64,000 nucleotides of DNA from Rhizobium subbaraonis (lineage in GTDB: Bacteria > Pseudomonadota > Alphaproteobacteria > Rhizobiales > Rhizobiaceae), in contig NZ_OBQD01000023.1 in assembly GCF_900220975.1 (NCBI RefSeq), positions 1 to 64,000 on the forward strand, given 5' to 3'. The position numbers and the translations under genes are program-made. The notes under the pieces were generated by a model. The model was not told the DNA's origin. It saw only the letters and a list, made by a program, of their open reading frames with translations, and did not search any database. Numbering within the stretch: the stretch's first letter is position 1; each line of letters begins with the position of its first letter. This document shows, piece by piece, positions 42,653 to 51,681 of this stretch.

Positions 42653-45157
42653 TCAACTCGGAAGATATTCTCCGCTCCAGCTTTCGCTAAGCGTCCGGCT
42701 AGCGATGAGCTCATCGACCGCTGCGTCGCTTAGGCCTAGCGCCTTCATGACTTCCCGTGTCGAGGCACCGTATTTCTGCGCCGACGTCCGCGCGTATATT
42801 TTGCTGTGGGCTGGTCTGACTGCGTACGGATCGAGATGCGTCACCGTATGGCCGCTCGGATGGTCCGCGTAGACCGAGAAGGAATAGCTACCGCGCTCCG
42901 TGCCCGATGTGCCGTCGGCAGGCCGAGCAGTCGCTGCACGGATCGCCTCGATGTTCTCGCAGATCGCTGCTCCTACGTCCGCCTTTTGAAACCGCTCCAT
43001 CCAGACATCAGCCGGAGCGCCGGCGATGATCGCGCTCAGGACCTCGACGCGTTCGGTCTCGGCGAGTTCGGCCAGTCCCTCCATGCCTTCGACGTCCTTG
43101 AAACGCGGCAGGTCCCTCTCAGACGCGGCGATGACGATCCAACGATCCTCAGCGCGGTAGAGGCGATGAAGCGCGTGGTATCCGCGAGCGGCAGGACCCG
43201 AGGGCTCATTGAAAGGAGCACGGCCCTGGTAGTCGAAGCAGAACGGTATCTGGGCCAGCCCGCTCAAGGCGGAGAGCGATGTCCTCGCACGACCGACCTT
43301 TCCAGTCATCTGCTTCTGGTAGAGCGCTGCGGCCACCCCAAGCGCGGCACCGAAACCGCACATCACGTCGATCGTGCCGACATGGGCGTGTTCCTCGGGG
43401 GTCTTCATGCCCCCCCCGAAACGGAGCATGATCCCCGTCGCTGCCTGTACCAGATCGTCATAGCCAAGGTAGTTCGTCCTTGGTCCCTTGCGAATGCCGC
43501 CAAAGCAATCCATCTGGCAGAAGATGGCATCGGGATTGAGCTTCCTGAGGCCTTCGGCATCGAGGCCTTTCGACTTCACCTGGCGGTCGGTGGCGTTCCA
43601 GACCACGACGTCGACCGAACGGACGAGTTCCTCGAACAGCTTGCGCCCGTCCGGTGAGCCAATGTCGAGCAGCACCGACTTCTTTCCCCGCATATGGGTC
43701 ATGCCGAAGATGACGGTGTTCCAGCAGTCGAACAGCGGCGTCGCCGGATCGATCTTGATGACCTCGGCACCGAAACGCGAGAGATACGAGACCGAATGCG
43801 GTCCGGCGATGACGTTGCAAAGGTCGAGAACCCTCACTCCATCAAGCCAACCCGATTTCTTTTCGCCTGTCGCAACGCTTGTTGGAAGGGAGGAGGAGAC
43901 CGCGCGCAAGGTCGAAACGGCTTCTTCGAATTCAACGTTCCGCCGGGGCGTCGGCGTCAGCATGGCCTCGCCGCTCTCCTCGAGCCAGGCCATCGGGCCC
44001 GGCTGGATCATGCGGCCGTAGACTGGGTCGTCGACTTCGATCATCAGGCCCGCCATCTCGGCATGGTCGTCGCTGATCCATTCCTGCAGCCAGCGATGCG
44101 GCGCGCCGGGAAACTGACCCCTGCCGAAGATGCGTTCCCATTCCTTTGCCGTCCGGGTGAGGAAGACGGCCCTCATCCGCTCGGAAATCTTGTCGGCCCA
44201 GAACTTGGGCAGGGGATAAACCCCGAGCGAGACATCCGATGACCACTTCGAAGCCGGGAGATAGGTGTCTGGTTCTTCATGAAGCCCTTCGGCGACGAGT
44301 TCGTCGTATATGCCGAGCGTCTGGAGGCAGCGCTTGGCATGGAATTTATGGCTCGGGCAGACGACATAGAAGCTGCGGCCGTCCTTGCACGGATAGCTTC
44401 GATAGAAGGGGTCGAGGAATGTCTGGAGGGCGTCATATGTGACGTCCATCGGCAGCCCTTCGCTGCGCCGTCTTTCGATCTCCCGCTCGCGCTGCGTCTG
44501 ATAGCGCAGCGGATAGTCCTCGATCTTGATCGAATTGTAGCAAAGCCCTTCCATGACGGCGCTGGCGAGCGGGACTTCGATCTGGTCGCCTCGCCCCGTC
44601 CGTGCCCGCGCTTGAAGGGCGAGAGCCGCCGCTGACGCGGCCAGCATCGTGCCATAGGCGGAAGCCAGCGGCAGCGGTGAGAAGGAAGGGTTCACACCCA
44701 TCAGCACCCGGTTCAGCCCCATGTCGGTGAAGACGCCGGAGGATGCCGCGATGACGGATTCGAATGCTCTCCATTCGCGGCGAAGTTCATCATTGGAGGC
44801 GAAGCCCGGGATTGACACGGTGATGAGCTCAGGACGCGCCTGTTGCAGGGCGGCGAAGTCTATGCCGAGGCGCTTCATGACGCCGGGGCGGAAGTTCTCG
44901 ATGACGATGTCGGCCTCCGCGATGAGCGCAAGGGCTCTTGCCCGACCGTCTTCCGACTTCAGATCGAGTTGCACCAGCAACTTGTTTCGGTTCAGTATGG
45001 CGTTGGCCGGACTGTCCCAAAGGGAACCTGTTGGCGGATCGATATGAACAACGGTCGCGCCGAGATCGCCGAGGATCATGGCGACGGCCGGACCCGCGAT
45101 ATATTGCCCGAAATCCACGACCTTGACCCCGTAAAAGGGAAGAGCCTCGCGTTTCAT
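42653..45157 (-). CDS. Tandem class III CoA-transferase (CaiB/BaiF x2)
   Basis: An 834-residue fusion of two CaiB/BaiF domains. Domain 1 (about 8-400) opens GVKVVDFGQYIAGPAVAMILGDLGATVVHI; domain 2 (about 447-834) opens GVRVLDLCNVIAGPHSVSYLSRFGAEVIKI. The catalytic Asp that carries the acyl anhydride is present in domain 2 (D597 in VGTIDVMCGFGAALG), but the equivalent site in domain 1 reads PLASAYGTM with no Asp. Thus one half is probably structural, with CoA bound across the interlocked pair. It is downstream of the GMC oxidoreductase (33-base gap) and converges on the cupin gene. Substrate unknown. Confidence 0.88.
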   Translation of the reverse strand: MKREALPFYGVKVVDFGQYIAGPAVAMILGDLGATVVHIDPPTGSLWDSPANAILNRNKLLVQLDLKSEDGRARALALIAEADIVIENFRPGVMKRLGIDFAALQQARPELITVSIPGFASNDELRREWRAFESVIAASSGVFTDMGLNRVLMGVNPSFSPLPLASAYGTMLAASAAALALQARARTGRGDQIEVPLASAVMEGLCYNSIKIEDYPLRYQTQREREIERRRSEGLPMDVTYDALQTFLDPFYRSYPCKDGRSFYVVCPSHKFHAKRCLQTLGIYDELVAEGLHEEPDTYLPASKWSSDVSLGVYPLPKFWADKISERMRAVFLTRTAKEWERIFGRGQFPGAPHRWLQEWISDDHAEMAGLMIEVDDPVYGRMIQPGPMAWLEESGEAMLTPTPRRNVEFEEAVSTLRAVSSSLPTSVATGEKKSGWLDGVRVLDLCNVIAGPHSVSYLSRFGAEVIKIDPATPLFDCWNTVIFGMTHMRGKKSVLLDIGSPDGRKLFEELVRSVDVVVWNATDRQVKSKGLDAEGLRKLNPDAIFCQMDCFGGIRKGPRTNYLGYDDLVQAATGIMLRFGGGMKTPEEHAHVGTIDVMCGFGAALGVAAALYQKQMTGKVGRARTSLSALSGLAQIPFCFDYQGRAPFNEPSGPAARGYHALHRLYRAEDRWIVIAASERDLPRFKDVEGMEGLAELAETERVEVLSAIIAGAPADVWMERFQKADVGAAICENIEAIRAATARPADGTSGTERGSYSFSVYADHPSGHTVTHLDPYAVRPAHSKIYARTSAQKYGASTREVMKALGLSDAAVDELIASRTLSESWSGEYLPS

Positions 45158-45189
45158 CCTCTGCCTCGTTCGAAATCGTGATGATGTGA

Positions 45190-46869
45190 TCAGGCACGGC
45201 GCGCGGCGCGGGCGTCTTCGACGATGAAGCGTGCCGCTTTCTCCGCGATCATAAGGGTGGGTGAATTGGTGTTTCCGCTTACGATCGTCGGCATAACGCT
45301 CGCGTCCACGACCCTCAGGCCGTCGACGCCGAAGACCCGGAGCCGACTGTCCACCACCGCGGTGTTGTCAGAGGCGACCCCCATCTTGGCAGTACCGGCC
45401 GGATGAAAGATAGTGCTTGCGATGTCCCCGGCGAGCTTGAGAAGCTCCGCGTCCTTCTCGAACTGAGGCCCCGGCTTCCACTCCTGCGGCCGATATCTGG
45501 CCAAAGCAGGCTGGGAGGCGATCTGTCGCACCTGGCGAAGGCTTGCCACGGCGACGCTGCGGTCCTCGTCCGTGCTGAGATAGTTGGGCGTGATCGCCGG
45601 AGCGTCTTCCATCCGGCTCGAGCGCACCCGCACTGACCCTCGGCTCGTCGGATTGAGATTGCAGACACTGGCAGTCAGGGCCGGGAAATTGTGCAGCGGT
45701 TCGCCGAAGGCGTCCAGGCTCAGTGGCTGGACATGATATTGGAGGTTGGCGTGCGGTCGGGATGGATCGGATTTGGTGAACGCGCCGAGCTGTGAAGGCG
45801 ACATGCTCATGGGGCCAGTCCGCTTCAGGGCGTATTCCAGCCCGATCATCGCCTTACCGACGAGGCTGTTTGCCATGGTGTTCAGCGTTCGGGCACCATC
45901 GACCTTGTAGACGGTTCTGATCTGAAGGTGGTCCTGGAGGTTCTCGCCCACTCCCGCCATGTCACGCAGCACATGGATACCGTGTTCCTGGAGAAGGGCC
46001 GCCGGACCCAGACCCGAAAACTGCATGATCTTGGGGGTGTTGATCGCGCCAGCGGAAAGGATCACCTCGGAGCGGGCCTTGAACTTCGTCGCGCGACCAT
46101 CGCGGACGATCTTCACCCCGCGGCAGACGGGGCGACCCGACGCAGCTCTTTCGAAAATCAGCCCGTAGACATGAGCTTCGGTCACGATCTGCAGGTTCTT
46201 GCGGCCTCGCGCTGGCCTGAGGAATGCCTTTGAAGCGTTCCAGCGCCAACCGGAACGTTGGTTCACCTCGAAGTAGCCGACACCCTCGTTGTCGCCGCTG
46301 TTGAAGTCATCGCTACGCGGAACACCCGCCTGAACGGCGGCCTCCGCAAAGGCCTCCAGGATGTCCCACTTCAGGCGCTGCTTTTCGATCCTCCACTCGC
46401 CGCCATGGCCATGCATGTCGGAGAAGCGGCTGTTGCCTCCTGTGGCGGGATCGGCACCGAAGTCCATCCGGTAGTGATCCTCGTGCGCCTTGAAGTCGGG
46501 CACGACGTTGTCCCACGACCAAGCGTCGTCACCCGTCGCCATGGCCCAGGTGTCGTAGTCACGGGCCTGTCCAAGCATGTAGATCATGCCATTTATCGAT
46601 GAGCATCCACCGAGGGTCTTGCCGCGCGGATAGCGGAGGGACCTGCCATTGAGCCCCGGGTCGGCTTCAGTGTTATAGAGCCAGTCGGTCCTTGGATTGC
46701 CGATGCAGTAGAGGTACCCGACGGGTATGTGAATCCAGGGGTAATTGTCCTTCCTGCCTGCTTCGAGAAGTAGGACGCGCTTTGAAGGATCACGGCTGAT
46801 GCGATTGGCCAGCAGGCAGCCCGCCGTTCCCGCGCCGATGATGATGTAATCGAATGAGTCCTCGATCAT
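45190..46869 (-). CDS. GMC-family FAD oxidoreductase (choline/alcohol dehydrogenase type)
   Basis: A 559-residue flavoenzyme with the ADP-binding motif YIIIGAGTAGCLLANRIS at the N-terminus. The GMC signatures are RGKTLGGCSSINGMIY and VILSAGAINTPKIMQFSGLG, with the C-terminal catalytic block STIFHPAGTAKMG and SGNTNSPTLMIAEKAA. It oxidises a primary alcohol to an aldehyde. ATG 46869 is chosen; a TTG at 46878 adds three residues. It is co-directional with the CoA-transferase gene, suggesting an alcohol-to-acyl-CoA route, and divergent from a LysR regulator. Confidence 0.9.
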   Translation of the reverse strand: MIEDSFDYIIIGAGTAGCLLANRISRDPSKRVLLLEAGRKDNYPWIHIPVGYLYCIGNPRTDWLYNTEADPGLNGRSLRYPRGKTLGGCSSINGMIYMLGQARDYDTWAMATGDDAWSWDNVVPDFKAHEDHYRMDFGADPATGGNSRFSDMHGHGGEWRIEKQRLKWDILEAFAEAAVQAGVPRSDDFNSGDNEGVGYFEVNQRSGWRWNASKAFLRPARGRKNLQIVTEAHVYGLIFERAASGRPVCRGVKIVRDGRATKFKARSEVILSAGAINTPKIMQFSGLGPAALLQEHGIHVLRDMAGVGENLQDHLQIRTVYKVDGARTLNTMANSLVGKAMIGLEYALKRTGPMSMSPSQLGAFTKSDPSRPHANLQYHVQPLSLDAFGEPLHNFPALTASVCNLNPTSRGSVRVRSSRMEDAPAITPNYLSTDEDRSVAVASLRQVRQIASQPALARYRPQEWKPGPQFEKDAELLKLAGDIASTIFHPAGTAKMGVASDNTAVVDSRLRVFGVDGLRVVDASVMPTIVSGNTNSPTLMIAEKAARFIVEDARAARRA

Positions 46870-47029
46870 TATAGGCAAATCCGGATTTCCACCGCGGAAG
46901 AAGCGGCCTCCTCATGGGCAATATCTGCCATAAAACACCTCCCCGCGGCATGTCGGAAAATATCATGTCGCCATTACTTTTTTCGATGGTAAAGTCGGAC
47001 TTGAGTGTCTTCGCCTTCTTGGAGCTTTC

Positions 47030-47935
47030 ATGCGTGGTCTGCCGCCTCTCAAAGCCCTCCGTGCATTCGAGGCGTGTATCCGGTTGGGAACGTTCACCGC
47101 CGCGGCGCGCGAATTGAATGTTGGCCAACCCGCGATCAGCCACCAGATTCAAACGCTCGAGAATGACCTCGGCTTGACGCTGTTCGAGAGGAATGGCGGG
47201 GTTACCAAACCAACCGCCGAGGCGCTTGCGTATCATGCCAGGATCGCGTCCGCCCTGACCGACATTGCGATGGCTACACGATCGTTGCGCGAACGAGCCA
47301 AAGGCCCCAGCCTGACGCTCGGCACCTATCCTGGTCTGGCGATGTTCTGGCTGATGCCCAAGCTCGCGAACCTGCGAAGCAGCGATAGCGAGCTGTCCGT
47401 CAGGGTCGTGACCGCCGAGCGTGACGAGCACATCTCCTTGGACAGCGTCGATTGCGCGATCCTCTTTGGTGATGGCCGCTGGAACGGCATGGAAGCCAGA
47501 ATGCTGATCCCCGAAGTTGTCGTGCCTGTCGCGGCTCCGTCGGTCGCCACCAAGCTCGCCTTCCTCTCGCGAGAAGACATCTTCGCACAGGGGCCCCTGA
47601 TCCATCTCGATGACCCGGAAAGGCGATGGTTCAACTGGGATGATTGGAAGTTGCGCCGCGCTCCAAAAGCGAGCCGTGGCGCGAATGGCATCGAAGTGTC
47701 CAATCACGGCATCGCCATCCACGAGGCACTGATGGGCCACGGGGTGGCCCTTGGGTGGCGGGGGGTCATCGATGACTTGGTGTCGAATGGGCTACTTGTT
47801 GAATTGGACCAAGAGCCTTTGATATCAGAGCGCGGCTACTATCTCGTCGCACCTGAAGACTTCATCAATTCGCGTCTCGCGGCCGAACTTCTGACGGCTA
47901 TTTCTGCGAGAGTTTCGCCAACTTCGGCACAATAG
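47030..47935 (+). CDS. LysR-family transcriptional regulator (GcvA-like)
   Basis: A 301-residue LysR regulator. The HTH (LKALRAFEACIRLGTFTAAARELNVGQPAISHQIQTLENDLGLTLFER) is canonical, and LPPLKALRAFEA is the GcvA-like opening. The periplasmic-binding-like effector domain follows from about residue 92. GGAG lies 5 bases before ATG 47030. It is divergent from the GMC/CoA-transferase operon across 160 bases and is its probable activator. Confidence 0.92.
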   Translation: MRGLPPLKALRAFEACIRLGTFTAAARELNVGQPAISHQIQTLENDLGLTLFERNGGVTKPTAEALAYHARIASALTDIAMATRSLRERAKGPSLTLGTYPGLAMFWLMPKLANLRSSDSELSVRVVTAERDEHISLDSVDCAILFGDGRWNGMEARMLIPEVVVPVAAPSVATKLAFLSREDIFAQGPLIHLDDPERRWFNWDDWKLRRAPKASRGANGIEVSNHGIAIHEALMGHGVALGWRGVIDDLVSNGLLVELDQEPLISERGYYLVAPEDFINSRLAAELLTAISARVSPTSAQ

Positions 47936-48118
47936 CAGTGGTAGCCTTCACCGCCTTCGAAATTCGTTCCAATTTGGTATAGGGCCGCAGTGGAGACCGA
48001 CCGCTAATGCGTCGTTGACGTCTCCTATTGGCGCTTCAGAGACTTGGAAAAACGGCTCATCTTGGCCCAAACCGGTCATTCGCAGTCGGCAAAATGGTAG
48101 CGAAAATCCTGACTTTTG

Positions 48119-48598
48119 CTACAGGGGCGGCAGGCGTCGATTGACGGACGTCCCTTTGATGACCGCTGTGCTAGTGACCGCGTGCTCGGAGAGGGCTTCG
48201 AGAACATCGTCCATCTGCTCGATCGTGTGCACCACGAGGCGAGCAAGGAAAGGATCGTCGCCGGTGATCTTGTCGCATTCGACGAACTCCGGCCGCTCCT
48301 GAATAAGCCGCTCGACAAGGTGGAGCTTGCCGGGTAGCGGCCGGATTCTCACCATCGCCCTGATCTGGTAGCCGATGGCGCGCGTGTCCACATCGACGGT
48401 GAAGCCCCGGATGATGCCAGCGGCCTCAAGCCGGCGCACGCGCTCTGACACGCTCGGCGCGGACATGCCGACAAGGCGGGCAAGCTCGCTCATCGATAGG
48501 CGACCATCGGCATCGAGTGCGGCAAGAATCCGGGCGTCCGTCGCGTCCAGCGTTGATTTTGCAGTTTGTAAGTTATGTGGTGATTTTGCCTTCGACAT
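48119..48598 (-). CDS. Lrp/AsnC-family regulator
   Basis: A 159-residue Lrp/AsnC protein: HTH (LDATDARILAALDADGRLSMSELARLVGMSAPSVSERVRRLEAAGII) and a C-terminal RAM domain (IRAMVRIRPLPGKLHLVERLI...CDKITGDDPFLARLVV). A longer frame to 48661 exists, but ATG 48598 gives normal family length. It is divergent from the DMT exporter gene 86 bases away and probably controls it in response to an amino acid. Confidence 0.92.
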   Translation of the reverse strand: MSKAKSPHNLQTAKSTLDATDARILAALDADGRLSMSELARLVGMSAPSVSERVRRLEAAGIIRGFTVDVDTRAIGYQIRAMVRIRPLPGKLHLVERLIQERPEFVECDKITGDDPFLARLVVHTIEQMDDVLEALSEHAVTSTAVIKGTSVNRRLPPL

Positions 48599-48684
48599 AG
48601 CGGTCAAACTAAGCGATTTGCTCTTACCCTTCCATATAAATCGAGACGAGCGGCATTGCATGATGGCTCCAACAGGAGAACATC

Positions 48685-49632
48685 ATGCTGCTTGGAATTG
48701 TCGCCGGCCTCACCACTTGCGCCCTCTGGGGGCTGACTTTCATCGCACCGCGCGCCATCGCGCCGTTCACGGCATGGGATTTGACCATAGCCCGCTATGG
48801 CATCTTCGGCCTGGCCTGCCTGCTGTTGATGGCCGACCGACGTTTCCGGCCAATCGGGATTATCCCCTCACGGGTTCTACTCGGACTGATCTTGGGAGGT
48901 GTGGGATATGTCGGATACTTCATCAGTACGGCCTTTGCCGTCCAGCTCGCCGGCGCGGCCGTTCCGCCTGTCATCATCGGGACCATGCCGGTGTTCCTGG
49001 CGATCATCGCCAATATTCGGGACCGATCCGCACCATGGAAGGCGCTCGCGCTTCCCCTGGCGCTGGTCGCGATCGGCGTGGCGATCGTAAACGCCGCGAC
49101 GGTCGGCACGGCCGACGCTGCGGCTACGCCATCGATCTTCCTCGGTGTTCTGGCCAGTTCGGCGGCGCTGGTGATCTGGATCGCCTACGGTATGGCAAAC
49201 GCGGCTGTCATGCGGTCGGCCGACGCGCCGGACGGTCTGCAATGGACAGGGCTGCAAGGCATTGGCGCGGCGATCGGGAGCCTACTCTTGTTACCGCTTG
49301 CCTCGTTCGACATCGCGGACACTGCATCCGCCTTAGAAACCGCCCGCTTCGCCGCATGGGCGCTGGTGATGGGGCTGGCCGGCTCGTGGTTTGCAACCTG
49401 GTGCTGGGTCATCGCTTCCCGTCGCCTGCCGCTGGCGCTCGCCGCCCAGCTTATCGTTGCCGAAGCCGTCTTCGGCCTCGCCTATGGATTCATGTTCGAG
49501 GGCCGGTTTCCTTCTCCCGCCGAGGCTATTGGAGCGGCTATGCAGTTCGTCGGCGTCTGTTCCGCCATCGCAGTTTTCAGCAAACCGCGTGCGCCGTCCA
49601 GTTTGTCGCAAATGTCAGTCGCACAAATCTGA
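48685..49632 (+). CDS. EamA/DMT-superfamily transporter
   Basis: A 315-residue inner-membrane protein with about ten helices arranged as two EamA repeats (GLTTCALWGLTFIAPRAIAPFTAWDLTIARYG; IFLGVLASSAALVIWIAYGMANA). ATG 48685 follows AGGAGA. Members export amino acids or metabolites. With the adjacent Lrp gene this is a typical amino-acid-responsive exporter unit. Last intact chromosomal gene before the mobile-element remnants. Confidence 0.9.
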   Translation: MLLGIVAGLTTCALWGLTFIAPRAIAPFTAWDLTIARYGIFGLACLLLMADRRFRPIGIIPSRVLLGLILGGVGYVGYFISTAFAVQLAGAAVPPVIIGTMPVFLAIIANIRDRSAPWKALALPLALVAIGVAIVNAATVGTADAAATPSIFLGVLASSAALVIWIAYGMANAAVMRSADAPDGLQWTGLQGIGAAIGSLLLLPLASFDIADTASALETARFAAWALVMGLAGSWFATWCWVIASRRLPLALAAQLIVAEAVFGLAYGFMFEGRFPSPAEAIGAAMQFVGVCSAIAVFSKPRAPSSLSQMSVAQI

Positions 49633-49649
49633 CTTTTGCGCCTGATATT

Positions 49650-49775
49650 GGAGTGCGCCCCTGAGAGTGGACAGATAAGCTTGATGAATTGACCGGGCTT
49701 GCCGGGCTTCCGAAAGTGGAACCCATGGCAAAACACCGCATTCACAGTATGGAATTCAAACGGCAGGTCACGCTA
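49650..49775 (+). mobile_element. Insertion-sequence remnant with start of transposase OrfA
   Basis: The stretch begins with a terminal-repeat-like CTGAGAGTGGACAG and leads to ATG 49725, encoding MAKHRIHSMEFKRQV, typical of the first residues of IS3-type OrfA transposases. After about 15 codons the similarity ends abruptly (TLTVTNFQST...). No right end or second transposase frame follows. It is therefore a truncated 5' end. Family assignment is from memory of the sequence type. Confidence 0.55.
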
Positions 49776-49849
49776 ACCGTAACGAACTTTCAATCCACAG
49801 ATAAATGGGCGAAGCTCACCGTCGATCAAATCAGATCGGAGGCGAGTAA

Positions 49850-50167
49850 ATGCGATCTGAGCCCTTCAAACTGGACCGATTTTGGCTAGAGTTTTCCGAG
49901 AAGTCCCTGACGGGCCGGATGGCAGACTGGACGAAGAGCGCCGGCATGCCGAAGAGCTGCACGATGCACGGCCTGCGCAAGTCGCTCGGCAAGATGCTGG
50001 CCGAGACCGGCTCGACCACGCGGCAGCTCATGGAGACGCTCGGACATGATAATATCGAGCACGCCGAACTCTACAGCCGCGAGGCTGAGCAGCAACGACT
50101 CGCCCGTGACGCCATGACCCGCCTCACCCGCAGCCTGCAACTCAAAAAGCCACGTGGTGCTGTTTGA
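49850..50167 (+). pseudogene. Tyrosine recombinase/phage integrase C-terminal remnant
   Basis: A 105-residue frame preserves only the C-terminal catalytic part of a tyrosine recombinase: HGLRKSLGKMLAETG (H-x-x-R), LMETLGHDN (G-H) and the nucleophile Tyr in HAELYSREAEQQRLARDAM. The N-terminal arm and core-binding domains and the first catalytic Arg are missing; upstream sequence is unrelated. It marks an older integrated element that has been largely deleted. Confidence 0.75.
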
Positions 50168-50943
50168 CACTGATCTCCGGAATTCGTGGGAATATCCGAG
50201 AATATGCGGGAACAGCCGGTAAACCCTTAGAAATCAGACGATTGCAGCGAAGGGAGCGTGGCACGCCAGATCGCGACTTTGACACCAGGAGCGGCCGAAC
50301 GCGGCAAAATCGCCGCTCGTCGAGGCGGAGACTGGCAACCGGCCAGCGCGGGCATGAAAATCCCTTAAAGGCCCTTCAACGCGTCTTCAAAGCATTGATT
50401 TTTATAGAACTCGCCGGCATCAAGGATTTTGTCCACGGGGCAGCTTGAACGCCGAAATCCGGCAGATTTTCCAATTTAGAAAAGCCCAACCTGAACTTTT
50501 CCATGTGAAAAGCGACATTGCATAGGAAAATCAGTCCCTTACCCTCGTTCGGAGGCTGAAGAGAAAAGTTCACGGCTTCCATTAACCGCAATCTCGCAGG
50601 AGCCGATTTATCGGTTTGCTCGCTTGCGGCCGCCCTCCATAAAAGTGCTGGGCTTGAACACCCTGACTTCACATAGGCGCGCCGCCGTAGCGGCGGCCGA
50701 ACACATGCGCAGCTTGGCGGCTGGCGCATTCGCCGTGGCCTTTCGGCCGGGGGCGATGTGCCATGTCCAGGCTCCGGCTAAAAGCGCATCGGCGTGTCTG
50801 TGAAGCGCGTGATAAACCCCCGGCTCCGGCGCCGACTGCCGGTATCGCAGTGAGGCCAGGGCGACGCGTCCAAATCTCCAGAGTTCCCGCGTTTACCACG
50901 AGGTTAAGAGCATTCTTGAATGCTTTTGGCCCAGACCTTAGCC

Positions 50944-50958
50944 TTAACAGATACTTAA
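50944..50958. promoter_or_regulatory. Perfect CtrA-binding box TTAA-N7-TTAA
   Basis: TTAACAGATACTTAA matches the full alphaproteobacterial CtrA consensus (TTAA, seven bases, TTAA). It lies in the non-coding gap; a second TTAA occurs nearby at about 50904. The controlled transcript is not evident. Confidence 0.5.
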
Positions 50959-50986
50959 TGGGCATTTGAGGGCATTTCAGAGTTGA

Positions 50987-51071
50987 TCGCATAACCAGCA
51001 TACGCCAGTCATTCGGAAGCTCACGCTTCCCTTTCCATCTCGTCGATGCATTTCACCCGGTTCGCATAACC
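50987..51071. repeat. Direct repeat TCGCATAACC x2
   Basis: The decamer TCGCATAACC occurs at 50987-50996 and 51062-51071, in the same orientation, 75 bases apart, just outside the repressor gene. Mu-type left ends carry several direct transposase-binding sites, so these are candidates. Confidence 0.35.
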
Positions 51072-51074
51072 GGG
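51056..51074 (-). terminator. Hairpin downstream of the phage repressor
   Basis: A perfect 7-bp stem CCCGGTT / AACCGGG (51056-51062 with 51068-51074, 5-base loop) lies about 50 bases past the repressor stop on the minus strand. It could end the repressor transcript. Confidence 0.4.
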
Positions 51075-51124
51075 AACGCTCGGCTCTGCGCCAGATTCGC
51101 GAACGTTCAGACATGGTTTTACAA

Positions 51125-51637
51125 TCATGAGGCCTCGCGTTTCCCAGTACCAGGCGCGGCATTAGCGATCCGTTCCTTGAAGCGCTGGCGCAGCACCGGT
51201 ATCAAAGCCGTCACCACCGCCTTGTCGCGAATGTCCGCGACCATCCCCAGCAGCTGATTGTAGAGTTCGCCCGCCTCGGCGGTCACAGCGCGAGGCGGCG
51301 GCGTCTGCTTGCACTCGACGAAGACGGCCTGGACCGCGTCGTGGAGCTGCTGGAGCAGGACGATATCGACGCCGGTGCTCGGCGCCGGTCCCTTAGACGG
51401 ATCGCCGAGCATGTTGCCATGCCCGGTGATGACCCAATTGCCGTTCACTCCGTGGCTCTCGGAAAGCCAGTGGAGCAGCGAAATCGGTATTTCACGAGCA
51501 CCTTGCTCATACTTTGCGATGGTCGGCTCCGCCAACCCGACTTCATTGGCGAAGGCCAGTCGGTCGTAGCCGGCGTGTTTTCGCGCGGCAGCGAGGCGCT
51601 TGCCGGCAGCCTTCCAAAGTTCCCTGTCTGTCGCCAT
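51125..51637 (-). CDS. Mu-like prophage repressor, HTH_XRE
   Basis: A 170-residue repressor with an XRE-type HTH at about residues 10-62 (RLAAARKHAGYDRLAFANEVGLAEPTIAKYEQGAREIPISLLHWLSES) and a helical C-terminal part that may mediate multimerisation or ClpXP sensitivity as in Mu c. There is no LexA-like Ala-Gly cleavage pair that I can see. Two palindromic operators lie directly upstream of its start. It should maintain lysogeny by repressing the rightward early promoter. Confidence 0.85.
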   Translation of the reverse strand: MATDRELWKAAGKRLAAARKHAGYDRLAFANEVGLAEPTIAKYEQGAREIPISLLHWLSESHGVNGNWVITGHGNMLGDPSKGPAPSTGVDIVLLQQLHDAVQAVFVECKQTPPPRAVTAEAGELYNQLLGMVADIRDKAVVTALIPVLRQRFKERIANAAPGTGKREAS

Positions 51638-51644
51638 TCAATGA

Positions 51645-51681
51645 ACCCATTTTGGGTGTTGTCATGACACCCATTTTGGGT
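51645..51681. promoter_or_regulatory. Paired palindromic operators between repressor and ner
   Basis: The 13-base palindrome ACCCATTTTGGGT occurs twice, at 51645-51657 and 51669-51681, centres 24 bases apart. The first lies 8 bases upstream of the repressor start. These are the evident operators for the repressor and/or Ner-like protein at the divergent early promoters. Confidence 0.75.

Larger units (their letters stand above)
50168..51124. other. Gap between integrase remnant and Mu-like repressor
   Basis: 957 bases without a convincing gene. It holds short AATAT-containing repeats (50185-50215), a perfect CtrA-type box, the 10-base direct repeats and hairpin listed separately, and presumably the left end and host junction of the Mu-like prophage in its right part. 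A minus-strand frame (50669-51001) has poor composition for a protein and is not called. Confidence 0.5.

Noticed and set aside
48108-48118. TGACTTTTGC near 48109 recurring near 49631, flanking the Lrp/DMT genes
   Set aside because: Only about 10-12 bases match with no other element-like structure; not called as element ends.
50669-51001. Minus-strand frame left of the Mu-like repressor
   Set aside because: It would overlap the candidate phage end and the CtrA box, and its sequence looks non-coding; kept as an intergenic region.
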